A DNA stretch of 64,000 bases from Sphingopyxis sp. QXT-31 (GCF_001984035.1 NZ_CP019449.1:2976001-3040000); one strand, 5' to 3'. Shown: positions 36,654-45,540, counted from the first letter of the stretch. Made by a program: numbers and translations. The notes: generated by a model not told the origin, from the sequence alone.

Positions 36654-37610
36654 TCAGGCCGCGGCGGCGGCGGGAGCGGCGTTCGGTGCGGCGACCATGA
36701 AGACGAGCTCGGCGAGCGCGCGCTCGAGCGGTACCTCGTTGCCGATGAGCAGGATGCGCTGCGCCCCGATCCGCTGCAGGTCGCGCTGGACCGCCTCGAT
36801 GAGCGCGCGATAGGCGGCGAGCCCCCTGGTGTCGGTGCCATGTTGCGCCCAGAGCGCGCCCCAGGCGTTGGCGAACTGCTCGAGCCGCTCGGTCGCCGCA
36901 TCGAGCGCGGGCGACGGCGGGCATTGCCGGAGCAGGAAATCGACATGGCAGCGGATCTCCCACACCGACATGATCGCGGGCAGGTTGACCTGCTCATAAG
37001 CGAGCGGCGTGGCATAGCCGACCGAGCCCGGCGCCACCGTCTCGATCGGCTGCGCGTCGCGGCCATGGCGCTTCGCCTCGGCGATCATCGCCCATAATTT
37101 CTCGCCGCCGACGGTGTCGAGCACCAGATGGACGCGCTTCTGGTCGCCGGCATTCTTCACATTATGGAGGCAGAAGCTGTCGAACAGCCAGCATTCGCCC
37201 GGCGCCATATGCACCGTCTCGCTGTCGCAGCTGAAGGCGACCCCCGGATTGGTCACGACGGGAATATGGATGCGGATGTGCGTCCGCCAATAATAACCGA
37301 CGTCGACATGCTCGGGCACCACCGCGCCCGGCGCGAGCCCCATCAACCGGCTGCGTCCCCATACCGCGCCGAGATCGGCGAGGATTTCCTTGATATAGGG
37401 GCAGCGATCGAGCGCATCGGTCGGCGCCATCGGCCCCGCGAAGCCGTTCGACACCTGCCCCGCCGGGGTGATCAGCGGCACCGCATCGTTGCCGGGCAGC
37501 CGCCCCGGATGCGGCAGCCACGCCGATTGGGGCAGCGCCGCCACCTCTTTTGCCAGCGTTTCCGCACAATATTGCCGCGGCAATTTGACCAGCGGCGTCC
37601 CGAGCTTCAT
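36654..37610 (-). CDS. Aspartyl/asparaginyl beta-hydroxylase-type oxygenase 2
   Basis: 318 residues. The N-terminal 165 form the oxygenase: His101 and Asp103 (VVPEHVDVGYYWRTH), His149 (FCLHNVKNA) and Arg159 (KRVHLVLD) are the predicted Fe and 2-oxoglutarate ligands. It has a longer helical C-terminal half than the first hydroxylase (about residues 200-318), ending in an Ala-rich tail, that I do not recognise. The ATG at 37610 overlaps the stop of the upstream small exported protein gene by 4 nt (ATGA), which fixes the start and shows coupled translation. Second gene of the four-gene unit. Confidence 0.82.
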   Translation of the reverse strand: MKLGTPLVKLPRQYCAETLAKEVAALPQSAWLPHPGRLPGNDAVPLITPAGQVSNGFAGPMAPTDALDRCPYIKEILADLGAVWGRSRLMGLAPGAVVPEHVDVGYYWRTHIRIHIPVVTNPGVAFSCDSETVHMAPGECWLFDSFCLHNVKNAGDQKRVHLVLDTVGGEKLWAMIAEAKRHGRDAQPIETVAPGSVGYATPLAYEQVNLPAIMSVWEIRCHVDFLLRQCPPSPALDAATERLEQFANAWGALWAQHGTDTRGLAAYRALIEAVQRDLQRIGAQRILLIGNEVPLERALAELVFMVAAPNAAPAAAAA

Positions 37611-37870
37611 TCGCCGGGCCGCGTCGGCTGGTAATTCTGCTGCGGCCGGTTGACCTGCTCGGCCAGTCCGCGCCTTTGCTCCTCGGCCATCGCCTCCCAC
37701 TGGCCCCCGGTCTTGCAGATCTTGGTGTAGAAGCGCGTCCCCGTCTTCTGCGTGCGCTTGCACACCATCCGGTCCTTGGGATCGACGTTCGCGCCGTCCT
37801 CGGCAAAGGCGGGCACGGCGGGAAGCAGCGAGGCGGTGGCGAGCAGCGCCAGCATTTGAATTCCGCGCAT
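37607..37870 (-). CDS. Small exported two-cysteine protein 1
   Basis: 87 residues with a Sec signal peptide (IQMLALLATASLLPAVPAFA, cleavage likely before EDG). The mature part has the core VDPKDRMVCKRTQKTGTRFY, then TKICKTGGQWEAMAE, with Cys37 and Cys52 separated by 14 residues and likely disulfide-bonded in the periplasm. The tail is AEQVNRPQQNYQPTRPGE. A paralogue is at 38720-38980 with the same core and spacing. It is first in the four-gene unit and overlaps the hydroxylase gene by 4 nt, so it may be the substrate or a partner of the modification enzymes. That role is inference; no family function is known to me. Confidence 0.75.
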   Translation of the reverse strand: MRGIQMLALLATASLLPAVPAFAEDGANVDPKDRMVCKRTQKTGTRFYTKICKTGGQWEAMAEEQRRGLAEQVNRPQQNYQPTRPGE

Positions 37871-37983
37871 GACAGCATGTCTCCAAAACAATATCGATTG
37901 GCGCGGAACATATTCCCCCGGTAGCCGGCCTGTCAAATCGATGTGTGCCGGAAAGCCGCGGGAAACGAAGGAAATGATCGACC

Positions 37984-38700
37984 ATGGCCCTGGACTTTCG
38001 GCTGTCCGACGATCTCGACTGGGACGTGCTGCGCCGGCAGTTCGCGGTGCGCGGCCGCGTCGAGATCGCCGGCCTGCTCGCCGAGGGCCAAGCCGAGGCG
38101 CTACGCGCGCATCTCGGCGCACGGACCGACTGGAAACTGGTGATGAATGCCGGCGACAAGGTCTATGAGATGACGCGCGATGCCCTGGCCGCGCTCACGC
38201 CCGATCAGCGCCGAGCGCTCGAACGCCATATCGTCGATGCCGGCCGCGAAGGCTTTCAATATCGCTACGAGTCGATCCGCGCGCCCGACGGCGGCGACGC
38301 GGCCAGCGCCGACCCGGTGGCGCGCTTCGTCGCCTTCCTCTCCGCCCCCGCAGTGATCGAGCGGCTGAACCATGTCCTCGGCGGCGGCAGCGCCACCTTC
38401 GCCGACGGCCAGGCGACCAGCTATGACGAGGGGCATTTCCTGACCGCGCACGACGACGATGTCGCGGGCAAGCGGCGGCAGGCGGCCTATGTCTATTCGC
38501 TGATGCCGCGCTGGCGGCCCGAATGGGGCGGATTGCTGCTGTTCCACGGCGACGACGGCGGCATCGACGAGGGCTTTGCGCCGCAGATGAACGCGCTGCG
38601 GCTCTTCGCGGTGCCGCAGCTGCACAGCGTGAGCTATGTCACGCCCTTCGCGCGCGAACCGCGGCTGTCGATCACCGGCTGGCTGCGCGCGCGCGGCTGA
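37984..38700 (+). CDS. Prolyl 4-hydroxylase-type 2OG-Fe(II) oxygenase
   Basis: 238 residues. The C-terminal half is a P4Hc-like double-stranded beta helix: His156 and Asp158 (GHFLTAHDDD), His214 (PQLHSVSYV) and Arg227 (EPRLSITGW) are the Fe and 2-oxoglutarate ligands. The block YSLMPRWRPEWGGLLLFHGD is family-typical. The N-terminal half (1-95) is helical. It could hydroxylate proline or another residue in a peptide; the substrate cannot be read. It is divergent from the four-gene unit, sharing a 113-bp intergenic region, and converges with the second small exported protein gene. Confidence 0.82.
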   Translation: MALDFRLSDDLDWDVLRRQFAVRGRVEIAGLLAEGQAEALRAHLGARTDWKLVMNAGDKVYEMTRDALAALTPDQRRALERHIVDAGREGFQYRYESIRAPDGGDAASADPVARFVAFLSAPAVIERLNHVLGGGSATFADGQATSYDEGHFLTAHDDDVAGKRRQAAYVYSLMPRWRPEWGGLLLFHGDDGGIDEGFAPQMNALRLFAVPQLHSVSYVTPFAREPRLSITGWLRARG

Positions 38701-38719
38701 CCGCCGCGGCGGCCGCCGA

Positions 38720-38980
38720 TCAGTTGCGGCGGATTTCGATCTGCGGCCGGTCGATCGCTTCGCGCAGGTCGCGCCGATGCTGTTCGGCGAGCGCATCCCA
38801 CTGCGCCGCGGTCTTGCAAATCTTCTTGAAGAAGCGGGTGCCGGTCGCCTGCTGACGCTTGCACACCAACTTGTCCTTCGGGTCGACCGCGACTGCCTCT
38901 TCGTCGTTTGGCGATGCGAGCGCGGGAACCGACAGCAGCGGCGCCGACACCATCACGGCGAGCAGGTGGATGGCACGCAT
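38720..38980 (-). CDS. Small exported two-cysteine protein 2
   Basis: 86 residues with a signal peptide (IHLLAVMVSAPLLSVPALA). The mature core VDPKDKLVCKRQQATGTRFF then KKICKTAAQWDALAEQ parallels the protein at 37607-37870, with Cys40 and Cys55 again 14 residues apart. The tail REAIDRPQIEIRRN shares the DRPQ or NRPQ element with the paralogue and then differs. It lies downstream of the TPR-sulfotransferase gene on the same strand (67-nt gap). As for its paralogue, a link to the modifying enzymes is inferred only from position and duplication. Confidence 0.75.
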   Translation of the reverse strand: MRAIHLLAVMVSAPLLSVPALASPNDEEAVAVDPKDKLVCKRQQATGTRFFKKICKTAAQWDALAEQHRRDLREAIDRPQIEIRRN

Positions 38981-39047
38981 GAACAACCTCCCTTTGAACA
39001 TCGCAAAGCTATTCGCTTGGCGTCCCGGCGTCAATTCGGTCCGGCGG

Positions 39048-41036
39048 TCAGTCGAGACGATAGCCATAGCGCTCGACCCACGGCGCGAGGATCGGCAGCA
39101 CTTCGCGCATCTGCGCCTCGTAGCGCTTCCAGCGCCCGCTCGCCGACGAATAGATGGGCTCGAGCACCTGCGCATAGCTCGGCGTGCGGATATAGCCGCG
39201 CGCCGCGGCGGTCTTCTGGTGGTCGAGCGCATCCTCTTCCCAATCGAGACCGAGGAAGTCGAACAGCGGCCGCGTCGCCGCGCCCGCGTCGGCGACCATC
39301 GCCTCGTAACGCAGCATATGCATATCGATCGGGAAGACCGCCCGGCACGTCTCCCAATAATGGAAGATGCGGTCGTAGGTGCGGCTGGCGTTGGCGAGGT
39401 CGAGGAAGCTCGCCATCGCCTCGGTCGGCTTGAAATTCTGGATATAGCAGCTGAGCACGACGTCGCACGGATGACGCATCGCGAGGATGATCTTCGCGTC
39501 GGGAAACAGCCGGTGGATCAGCGGAATGCGGATCATCGACAGCGGATTCTTGTCGATCACCAGCTTGCCGGGCGGCGGGGGCGACAATTTGTCGAGTTCG
39601 GCGAAATAGCGGCGGCGCAGATCGGCAACCGCGGCGGCGTCGAGCGCGCGGATCGCGTCGAGATCGCCGAGCGACTTCGACAGGCCCTCGATGATCGGCA
39701 GCTCCTCGAGCACATGCGCGCCGCTGTTGCCCATCAGGATCGTGTCGAGCAGCGTCGTCCCCGAGCGCGGAAAACCGACGAGGAAGGCCGGTGCGGGGCG
39801 TTCGGCGGGCAGCGGCGGCGCGGCCCAGTCGGCGAACCACGCCGGCGTCGTCTGCTCGTCGAGGCGCGCGATCGCGCGCTGGTACGCGCTGCGGTCGACC
39901 CCGACGCCCATCGGGCTGCGCGCCTGCGCCTGGTTCATATCCTCGTAGAAATACATCGCATCGTCGGTGCGGCCGAGGCGATCGGCAAGCTGCCCCGCGA
40001 ATTGCGCCTTGATCGACGGATTGATCGCGGGCGATTGCAGGTCGCGCACGAGGTCGAGCGCCGCGGCGCGGTCGCCGTCGCGGCTGAGCAGCAGCGCGCG
40101 CAGATAATCGATCTCGTCGCCCGCGAGTCCCGCCGCCTCGGCCGCGGCGATCAGCGCGCGCAGTTCGTCGACGCGGTTGGCCTTTTCGAACAGGATGCCG
40201 AGGTTGAGGTAGCCGGGGACGAAGCGCGGATCGGCGTTGACCGCGAAGCGCAGCGCGCGTTCGGCCTGGGCATTATTCTCGAGATCGAGGAAGGCGACCG
40301 CGATCGCGAGGAAGATCTTGGGATCGGAGGGGGCGAGCCGCGCCGCGTCGCCGAGCGCGCGGAGACCTGCTTCGACATGGTTGATGCTCGTCAGCGTCCG
40401 CCCCAGCTCGAGCAGCGGCGCCGGATCCTTGGGTGCGAGCAGCGCCGCCTTTTCGAGCAGCAGGCACGCCTCCTCATAGCGGTCCATCGAGATCAGCACG
40501 CGGCCCATATTGGTGTGGAGGAGCGACGATTGCGCGTCGATCTGCCGCGCCTGCTGCAGCGCCTGCAGCGCGCCCTCGAGATCGCCCATCTCGTGCCGCG
40601 CATTGCCCAGATTGTTCCAGGCATCGAAGTCCTTCGGATTTTCGGAGACGAGCTTTTCATAGGCCCAGACCGCTTCGGTGGTGCGGCCTTGCGCCTTCAT
40701 GATCTGAGCCTGCATCGACTGCAAGTCGGCCGATCCGGCAAGGTCGCCCTCGGCGCAGACACGCGCCGCCTCGTCGAACTCGCCAAGGTCGGACAGCGCA
40801 CGCGCCAGGTTGATCCGGTTGTCGCTCGTGTCGCCGCCATGTGCGATCGCGCGGCGCAGATAGTCGGCGCCCTGCCGCGGCGCGCCGGTCTGGCAGCTCA
40901 CGACGCCGAGCAGCTGGAGGACGGTGGGATTGGTCGGCTGGGCGGCCAGCGCGGCTTCGCCCTGCGCCTTTGCCGCGGCGAAATCGCCCTTGGCATAGGC
41001 GGCATAAGCGGCGCGCAATCTGTCGGTAACGGTCAT
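39048..41036 (-). CDS. TPR-repeat sulfotransferase
   Basis: 662 residues. The N-terminal 400 or so are helical TPR-like repeats (for example DLQSMQAQIMKAQGRTTEAV and NLGNARHEMGDLEGALQALQ), a protein-binding scaffold. The C-terminal third is a sulfotransferase domain: the PAPS 5'-loop FPRSGTTLLDTIL (from residue 422) and the 3'-motif RHPCDVVLSCYIQ. This architecture is common in sphingomonads and caulobacters, often beside TonB receptors, and its substrate is unknown; the TPR part suggests a protein or peptide target. Start ATG at 41036 with AGGGAGC upstream. The receptor terminator ends only 13 nt before the start, so the gene has almost no room for its own promoter. Confidence 0.87.
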   Translation of the reverse strand: MTVTDRLRAAYAAYAKGDFAAAKAQGEAALAAQPTNPTVLQLLGVVSCQTGAPRQGADYLRRAIAHGGDTSDNRINLARALSDLGEFDEAARVCAEGDLAGSADLQSMQAQIMKAQGRTTEAVWAYEKLVSENPKDFDAWNNLGNARHEMGDLEGALQALQQARQIDAQSSLLHTNMGRVLISMDRYEEACLLLEKAALLAPKDPAPLLELGRTLTSINHVEAGLRALGDAARLAPSDPKIFLAIAVAFLDLENNAQAERALRFAVNADPRFVPGYLNLGILFEKANRVDELRALIAAAEAAGLAGDEIDYLRALLLSRDGDRAAALDLVRDLQSPAINPSIKAQFAGQLADRLGRTDDAMYFYEDMNQAQARSPMGVGVDRSAYQRAIARLDEQTTPAWFADWAAPPLPAERPAPAFLVGFPRSGTTLLDTILMGNSGAHVLEELPIIEGLSKSLGDLDAIRALDAAAVADLRRRYFAELDKLSPPPPGKLVIDKNPLSMIRIPLIHRLFPDAKIILAMRHPCDVVLSCYIQNFKPTEAMASFLDLANASRTYDRIFHYWETCRAVFPIDMHMLRYEAMVADAGAATRPLFDFLGLDWEEDALDHQKTAAARGYIRTPSYAQVLEPIYSSASGRWKRYEAQMREVLPILAPWVERYGYRLD

Positions 41037-41049
41037 CGCCGCTCCCTAT

Positions 41050-41082
41050 AAAAAAAGAGGGCGGGACACCAGTCCCGCCCTC
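41050..41082 (-). terminator. Strong rho-independent terminator after TonB receptor 2
   Basis: An 11-bp perfect stem (GAGGGCGGGAC at 41057-41067 pairing with GTCCCGCCCTC at 41072-41082) has a 4-nt loop and is followed on the minus strand by seven Ts (41056-41050). It lies 23 nt after the receptor stop codon and 13 nt before the TPR-sulfotransferase start. Confidence 0.9.
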
Positions 41083-41105
41083 TCCTTTGGTTCGTTTGCC
41101 GAAGC

Positions 41106-44100
41106 TTAGAACTTCAGGCGGACCGACGCATAAGCGCGGCGGCCGATGACGTCGTACAGCGACGGATCGGTACCCGACTGCACGTTCGGCGAGTAGGTTT
41201 CCGGCTTGCGGTCGAACGCGTTGTTCAGGCCGATGCGGAAGGTGAAGGCGTCGATTTCGGCCTGCATCGCAAAGTCGAAATAGAAGACGCTACCCGGGCC
41301 GGTGAACTCTTCGCCGATAAACTGACGCGAGGCCCGGTTTTCCATCGCATCGATGAAGCGGATGCGGCTGTCGAAGCTCAGTTCACGCGTGACGTTGAAC
41401 TTGGTGTTGAGCGTCGCCTTCCAGCGCGGGAAGCTCGTGCCGAGACCCGCACCGAAGTAGGAGGCCGTACCCGCATAATCGGTCTTCAGACCGCCGAGGC
41501 CGACGTTCTTGAAGTCGATGAGGTAGTTGACGAGCAGGTTGAAGCTCAGCGCGCTGTCTTCGTTCACGAACTCGGTCGGCAGGCGATAACCCAGCTGGAC
41601 GTCGACGCCCGAGGTCTTGACCGACCCGGCGTTGACGAACTGGAAATAGCCGTTCGCATCACCGCCCAGCGAAGCCGGGAGGTAGATACCCGTCATCGCA
41701 TCGCCCGACCGCCCGATTGCATCGCAATAGGGGCTCGCGCCGCTGAGGTTCGGGTTGATGTCATTGTAGCCATAGCAGGACGCGATGATCTCGTTGACGT
41801 CGGGGTTGAGGATCGTGTCCTTGATCTTGATGTTGTAATAATCGATCGAGCCCGTGAAACCGGCGGCCTGGAACACCGCACCGACGGTGAAGGTGTCCGA
41901 TTTTTCCGGCTTCAGGTTGGGGTTGCCCGTCGTCGTGATGAACGCCTGCGCGCCCGGCGAGGGAACGAAGCTGTTCACAGTACCCGCGCCAACGCCGGTC
42001 GCGACGCAAAGGTCGCGGGCCGCGGTGCCGCCCTGCTGGCGGAAGTTCGAGTTGATCGAGCAGGGGTCGAAGATCTGCGGGAAGCTGCCGCCGCCCGAGA
42101 ACAGCTCGCCGAAGTTCGGCGCACGGACCGAGTGCTGATAGCTCGCACGCAGACGGACTTCGTCGATCGGGCTCCAGGTGATGGTGCTACCATAGGTCCA
42201 GTCGTTCGACGGCGCACCGTTCACGCCATTCTGGATATCGTTGAAGTCGCTCTTCGAGTGACGAGCGGTCAGCGACAGTTCCAGCGTGTCCATGATCGGG
42301 GCACGAAGTTCGCCGAAGAAGTCGAGGAACTTGTTGGTGCCGAGATCGGGCGTCGCGGTGTTGAAGCCGGCGATCGGACCGAACAGCGAGCCCGGATCGA
42401 AGCTGTACTTGAACTTGCGCTGCTCGACACCGAGCACGACGCCGAGCGGGCCGCCCGGCAGGTCGGTGAGTTCGCCCGAGACATAGGCCTGAGCGACCTT
42501 CTGCGTGAAGACCGTCTTGGTCACGCCCGTTTCGTCGACATAATCGACGCAGTCGGCCGAGAAGGGCTGGATGCCGAACGGGTTGAAGCCGCCGTCGCAG
42601 ATGCTGACGCCGCCGTCGGGTGCTTCGAGCAGTTCCTGGACGCGCTGGACGTTGACGTTGCCCGTGGCGCGCTGGTCGATCGTGGTTTCGCCCCAGCTGT
42701 AATAGGCTTCGTAGCGCCAGCCGGGTGCGAATTCGCCGCGCAGACCGGCGAGGCCCTGGATCACACGGTTGTCGAGCTGCTGCTCGCGCAGGCCGGTGCC
42801 GAGGAAGCGGTAACCGATGCGGACGCCTTCGGCCGCACCGACACCCGCGACGTTCGGATCGTCACCGACGCGCGTGTTGAGCAGCGAACGCAGGTCGTTC
42901 GAGATGAACGGGTTGGTGACCGGCACGATGAAGCCGGTGACGCGGCCGCCGACCGAAACGAGCGGCGAGCGCGCGTTGAGGCCCGAAGCGGCGGTGTTCG
43001 CCGGGTTGACGATGCCGGTGCTGACCGGGGTCGGCGCCAGCGCCGTTGCCGAACTGTAGTCGGTGTAACCACCCTGGACGAACACGTCGAACGCCGGATT
43101 GATCTCGTAATTCGCCGTCAGGAACGCCGATTTGCGCTCGAGCGGGAGAACGAGGATGTTCACGATGTCGAAGTTGTAGCTGTAGAAGTCCGGGAAGAAG
43201 TTGAGGTTCGGGTTCGCCGGCGAATCGAGATCGTAGCGGAAGTTCGCCACGTCGAGCGGACTGTTGAACGCACCTCGGCCGAACAGCGAGCCATCCGAGT
43301 TGAAACCGAGCTGGCTGACCGTCGGGGTCTGTCCGGGCGTGACGCCATAACCGGCGAACAGGGTGTTCACCGCGGCCTGGCTGATCGGGTTAGTACCGCT
43401 GTTGACGAAGGTGCCGGTCGGGAACGAACCCGTGGTCGAGGTCGCCTGCGACGCGAAGTCGCGCTGCGCCTTGATCAGGCCCTGGCGCTTCGAATATTCG
43501 GCCGAGAAGGCGATGTTGCCGCGGCCGTCGGCAAAGTTGCCGCCGATGATGCCGCTAATCTGATATTCGCGCGCGTCGGTCTCGGGGATCGAGTTCGAAT
43601 AGGTGGCGCGAAGGTCGATGCCTTCGAAATTGTCCTTGAGGATCAGGTTGACGACGCCCGCGATCGCGTCGGCGCCGTAAGCCGCGCCGGCGCCGCCGGT
43701 CACGATTTCGATGCGCTCGATCAGGCCCTGCGGAATGGTGTTCAAGTCGACCGTCTGGTTCGACGCCGACACCATCGGGCGACGGCCGTTGATCAGGACG
43801 AGGTTGCGGTTGGCGCCGAGGCCGCGAAGGTCGATGTTCGACTGGCCGCCGTTACCGGGGTTGTTCGACGTGGTCGTGCCGGCCGGGTTGACCTGCGGCA
43901 GCGTGTTCAGGAAGGTGTCGAGCGTGACGTCGGCGTTCTCGACCGTCGCGTCGCCGCTGACGACAGCAACCGGGCTGTTCGAATCGAGATTCGGACGCGC
44001 GATACGCGAACCGGTGACGACGATCGTGGCTTCGCCTTCGTCGTCGGCGGCATCCTGCGCATAGGCAGGCGCCGAAGCCAGGGCCACGCTCAGCACCAGC

Positions 44101-44144
44101 GGCGCGGCGCCCAGTTTCAGCTTGGAATATTGGGTTTTCTTCAC
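41106..44144 (-). CDS. TonB-dependent outer-membrane receptor 2
   Basis: 1012 residues. Signal peptide LKLGAAPLVLSVALASAPAYAQ, acidic linker, then the plug opening TIVVTGSRIARPNLDSNSPV, with NLVLINGRRPMVSASNQTVD and YGADAIAGVVNLILKDNFEG. The barrel runs to a canonical C-terminal strand ending ASVRLKF, with the terminal Phe needed for outer-membrane assembly. Start is GTG at 44144 with AAGGGAC upstream; the open frame continuing to 44222 is not signal-like. It is related to receptor 1 (32112-35159). A 260-bp gap upstream, with no recognisable gene, must hold its promoter. Ligand unknown. Confidence 0.92.
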   Translation of the reverse strand: MKKTQYSKLKLGAAPLVLSVALASAPAYAQDAADDEGEATIVVTGSRIARPNLDSNSPVAVVSGDATVENADVTLDTFLNTLPQVNPAGTTTSNNPGNGGQSNIDLRGLGANRNLVLINGRRPMVSASNQTVDLNTIPQGLIERIEIVTGGAGAAYGADAIAGVVNLILKDNFEGIDLRATYSNSIPETDAREYQISGIIGGNFADGRGNIAFSAEYSKRQGLIKAQRDFASQATSTTGSFPTGTFVNSGTNPISQAAVNTLFAGYGVTPGQTPTVSQLGFNSDGSLFGRGAFNSPLDVANFRYDLDSPANPNLNFFPDFYSYNFDIVNILVLPLERKSAFLTANYEINPAFDVFVQGGYTDYSSATALAPTPVSTGIVNPANTAASGLNARSPLVSVGGRVTGFIVPVTNPFISNDLRSLLNTRVGDDPNVAGVGAAEGVRIGYRFLGTGLREQQLDNRVIQGLAGLRGEFAPGWRYEAYYSWGETTIDQRATGNVNVQRVQELLEAPDGGVSICDGGFNPFGIQPFSADCVDYVDETGVTKTVFTQKVAQAYVSGELTDLPGGPLGVVLGVEQRKFKYSFDPGSLFGPIAGFNTATPDLGTNKFLDFFGELRAPIMDTLELSLTARHSKSDFNDIQNGVNGAPSNDWTYGSTITWSPIDEVRLRASYQHSVRAPNFGELFSGGGSFPQIFDPCSINSNFRQQGGTAARDLCVATGVGAGTVNSFVPSPGAQAFITTTGNPNLKPEKSDTFTVGAVFQAAGFTGSIDYYNIKIKDTILNPDVNEIIASCYGYNDINPNLSGASPYCDAIGRSGDAMTGIYLPASLGGDANGYFQFVNAGSVKTSGVDVQLGYRLPTEFVNEDSALSFNLLVNYLIDFKNVGLGGLKTDYAGTASYFGAGLGTSFPRWKATLNTKFNVTRELSFDSRIRFIDAMENRASRQFIGEEFTGPGSVFYFDFAMQAEIDAFTFRIGLNNAFDRKPETYSPNVQSGTDPSLYDVIGRRAYASVRLKF

Positions 44145-44404
44145 AGTGCAGTCCCTTGCTACTGATGGATAAAGATACCCGGGCCCCCGTTTGGACAGGC
44201 GAAAAGCCAGCGTCGCAGACACCCCGATAGCGTGCGGGATGACCCTTCATTCATGTAGAGTAAAGGAAATTTCCCGGGCTTCGCGCGGTTTCGCGACGCA
44301 TTGTGACGTATTTGCAACAAGTCCGGGAAACGGCGACACACAATGATGGGCCGCGGCATATTTCGCGACATAAAGTTTCGCCGGTTACGAATTCGAGCCG
44401 GCGT

Positions 44405-45337
44405 TCAGCCGCCCATCGGGCCCGCCAGCTTGGCCGGATCGATCCGCGCGTCGCCCCATTTCATGCCCCAATGCATGTGCGGCCCCGTGGCCCGGCCCGT
44501 GCGGCCGACCGTACCCAGCACCTGCCCTTGGACGACGCGGTCGCCGACCTTCACGTCGAGCCGCTGGCAGTGGAGGAAGGCGCTGTTCAGCCCCATGCCG
44601 TGATCGACGATCAGCAGATTGCCCTCGAGCGTGAAGGGCGACGCAGCCGCGAGCACGACCACGCCGTCGGCCGGCGCGACGAAGGGCGTGCCCGCGGGCA
44701 CCGCGATATCGGCGCCGCTGTGGTAGCTTCCGGGCTTGCCCTGATAGACGCGCTGCGACCCGAAATAGCCCGAGCGGCGCCCGGTCACCGGCCAGATAAA
44801 GCGCTGGCGCCAGCCCTCCGATGCCTGGTCGACGGCCCGCGCGGCGGCGATCTGTGCGAGCTCGGCGGGGCGGCGTCGTTCGAAATCGGCGTCGCTCGCC
44901 GCACTACCCCGATAGGGCGCGTTGATATGCTCGAGGCGCCAGGCACCGGGCGCGACGGCCAGCGCCCGCTCGATCCGGCGCCCGTCGACGAGCGTCGCGA
45001 CCAGCTGCGCCGACGGCCCGGCATCGCGGTCGAAGGCGATCAGGAAGGCGCCGTCGGGGGCGAGCGCGACGGGCTTGCCGTCGAGCGCCAGCAACCGGGT
45101 GCCGGTCGGCGCCTGCCCGAGCATCGCGGCGCCCTGTTCGGCGAGGCCGCGCAGCGCGAAGTCGCGCGCGACGGGGGCGGGCGGCGCAGGCGGCGGAGGG
45201 GCCGGCCGTTCGACGACCACGGGAGGCGGCGGCGGAGCCACGGTGGCCGCGCCGTTCCCGGGCGGGATGCAGCTGGTCGGAATCGTCAGCAGCGCCAGCG
45301 CGATCGCGCCGCGCGGCCAATCCGTCGCGAAACTCAT
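44405..45337 (-). CDS. M23 murein peptidase, likely lipoprotein
   Basis: 310 residues. N-terminal membrane segment IALALLTIPTSC with a near-lipobox cysteine, then a Pro-rich linker (about residues 35-55). The C-terminal half is an M23 lysostaphin-type metallopeptidase: the zinc motif HSGADIAVP (His-x3-Asp) and HMHWGM (His-x-His), plus ANDG-like glycine loops (VAPADGVVVLAAASPFTLEG). It would cut peptidoglycan cross-links or act as a degenerate activator. The ATG at 45337 overlaps the DUF2093 stop codon by 4 nt. Cotranscription with DUF2093 and possibly xseA is likely. The lipobox is atypical, so a plain signal anchor is the alternative. Confidence 0.85.
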   Translation of the reverse strand: MSFATDWPRGAIALALLTIPTSCIPPGNGAATVAPPPPPVVVERPAPPPPAPPAPVARDFALRGLAEQGAAMLGQAPTGTRLLALDGKPVALAPDGAFLIAFDRDAGPSAQLVATLVDGRRIERALAVAPGAWRLEHINAPYRGSAASDADFERRRPAELAQIAAARAVDQASEGWRQRFIWPVTGRRSGYFGSQRVYQGKPGSYHSGADIAVPAGTPFVAPADGVVVLAAASPFTLEGNLLIVDHGMGLNSAFLHCQRLDVKVGDRVVQGQVLGTVGRTGRATGPHMHWGMKWGDARIDPAKLAGPMGG

Positions 45338-45540
45338 GCGCGGTGGTCGAGCGCGGCCTTCACCGAAATCGCGGCGCTCGCATAGGGCTCCTGCCGCGCG
45401 ACCGACCAGTAGCGTAGCTCGTCGAGCCCGATCGGCGCGCCGCTGACCGCGCACAAAACATGGTCGCCGGGCGACAGGATACGAAAGCCGTTGGGGCCGT
45501 AGTGGAGGCGGGCGAGGCGGTTGCGGCTGGCGATCAGCAT
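45334..45540 (-). CDS. DUF2093 family protein
   Basis: 68 residues matching DUF2093 from end to end: ASRNRLARLHYGPNGFRILS, PGDHVLCAVSGAPIGLDELR and YWSVARQEPYASA. The family is small, cytoplasmic and of unknown function, and in alphaproteobacteria it is often next to xseA, as here (87 nt). The last codons overlap the M23 peptidase start. Confidence 0.88.
   Translation of the reverse strand: MLIASRNRLARLHYGPNGFRILSPGDHVLCAVSGAPIGLDELRYWSVARQEPYASAAISVKAALDHRA

Noticed and set aside
36654-38159. 501-residue frame extending the second hydroxylase upstream
   Set aside because: The extra N-terminal part covers the small exported protein gene in another frame. The ATGA overlap at 37610 fixes the start.
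44159-44371. 70-residue frame upstream of TonB receptor 2
   Set aside because: It lies in the receptor leader, has no Shine-Dalgarno, and the composition is not protein-like.
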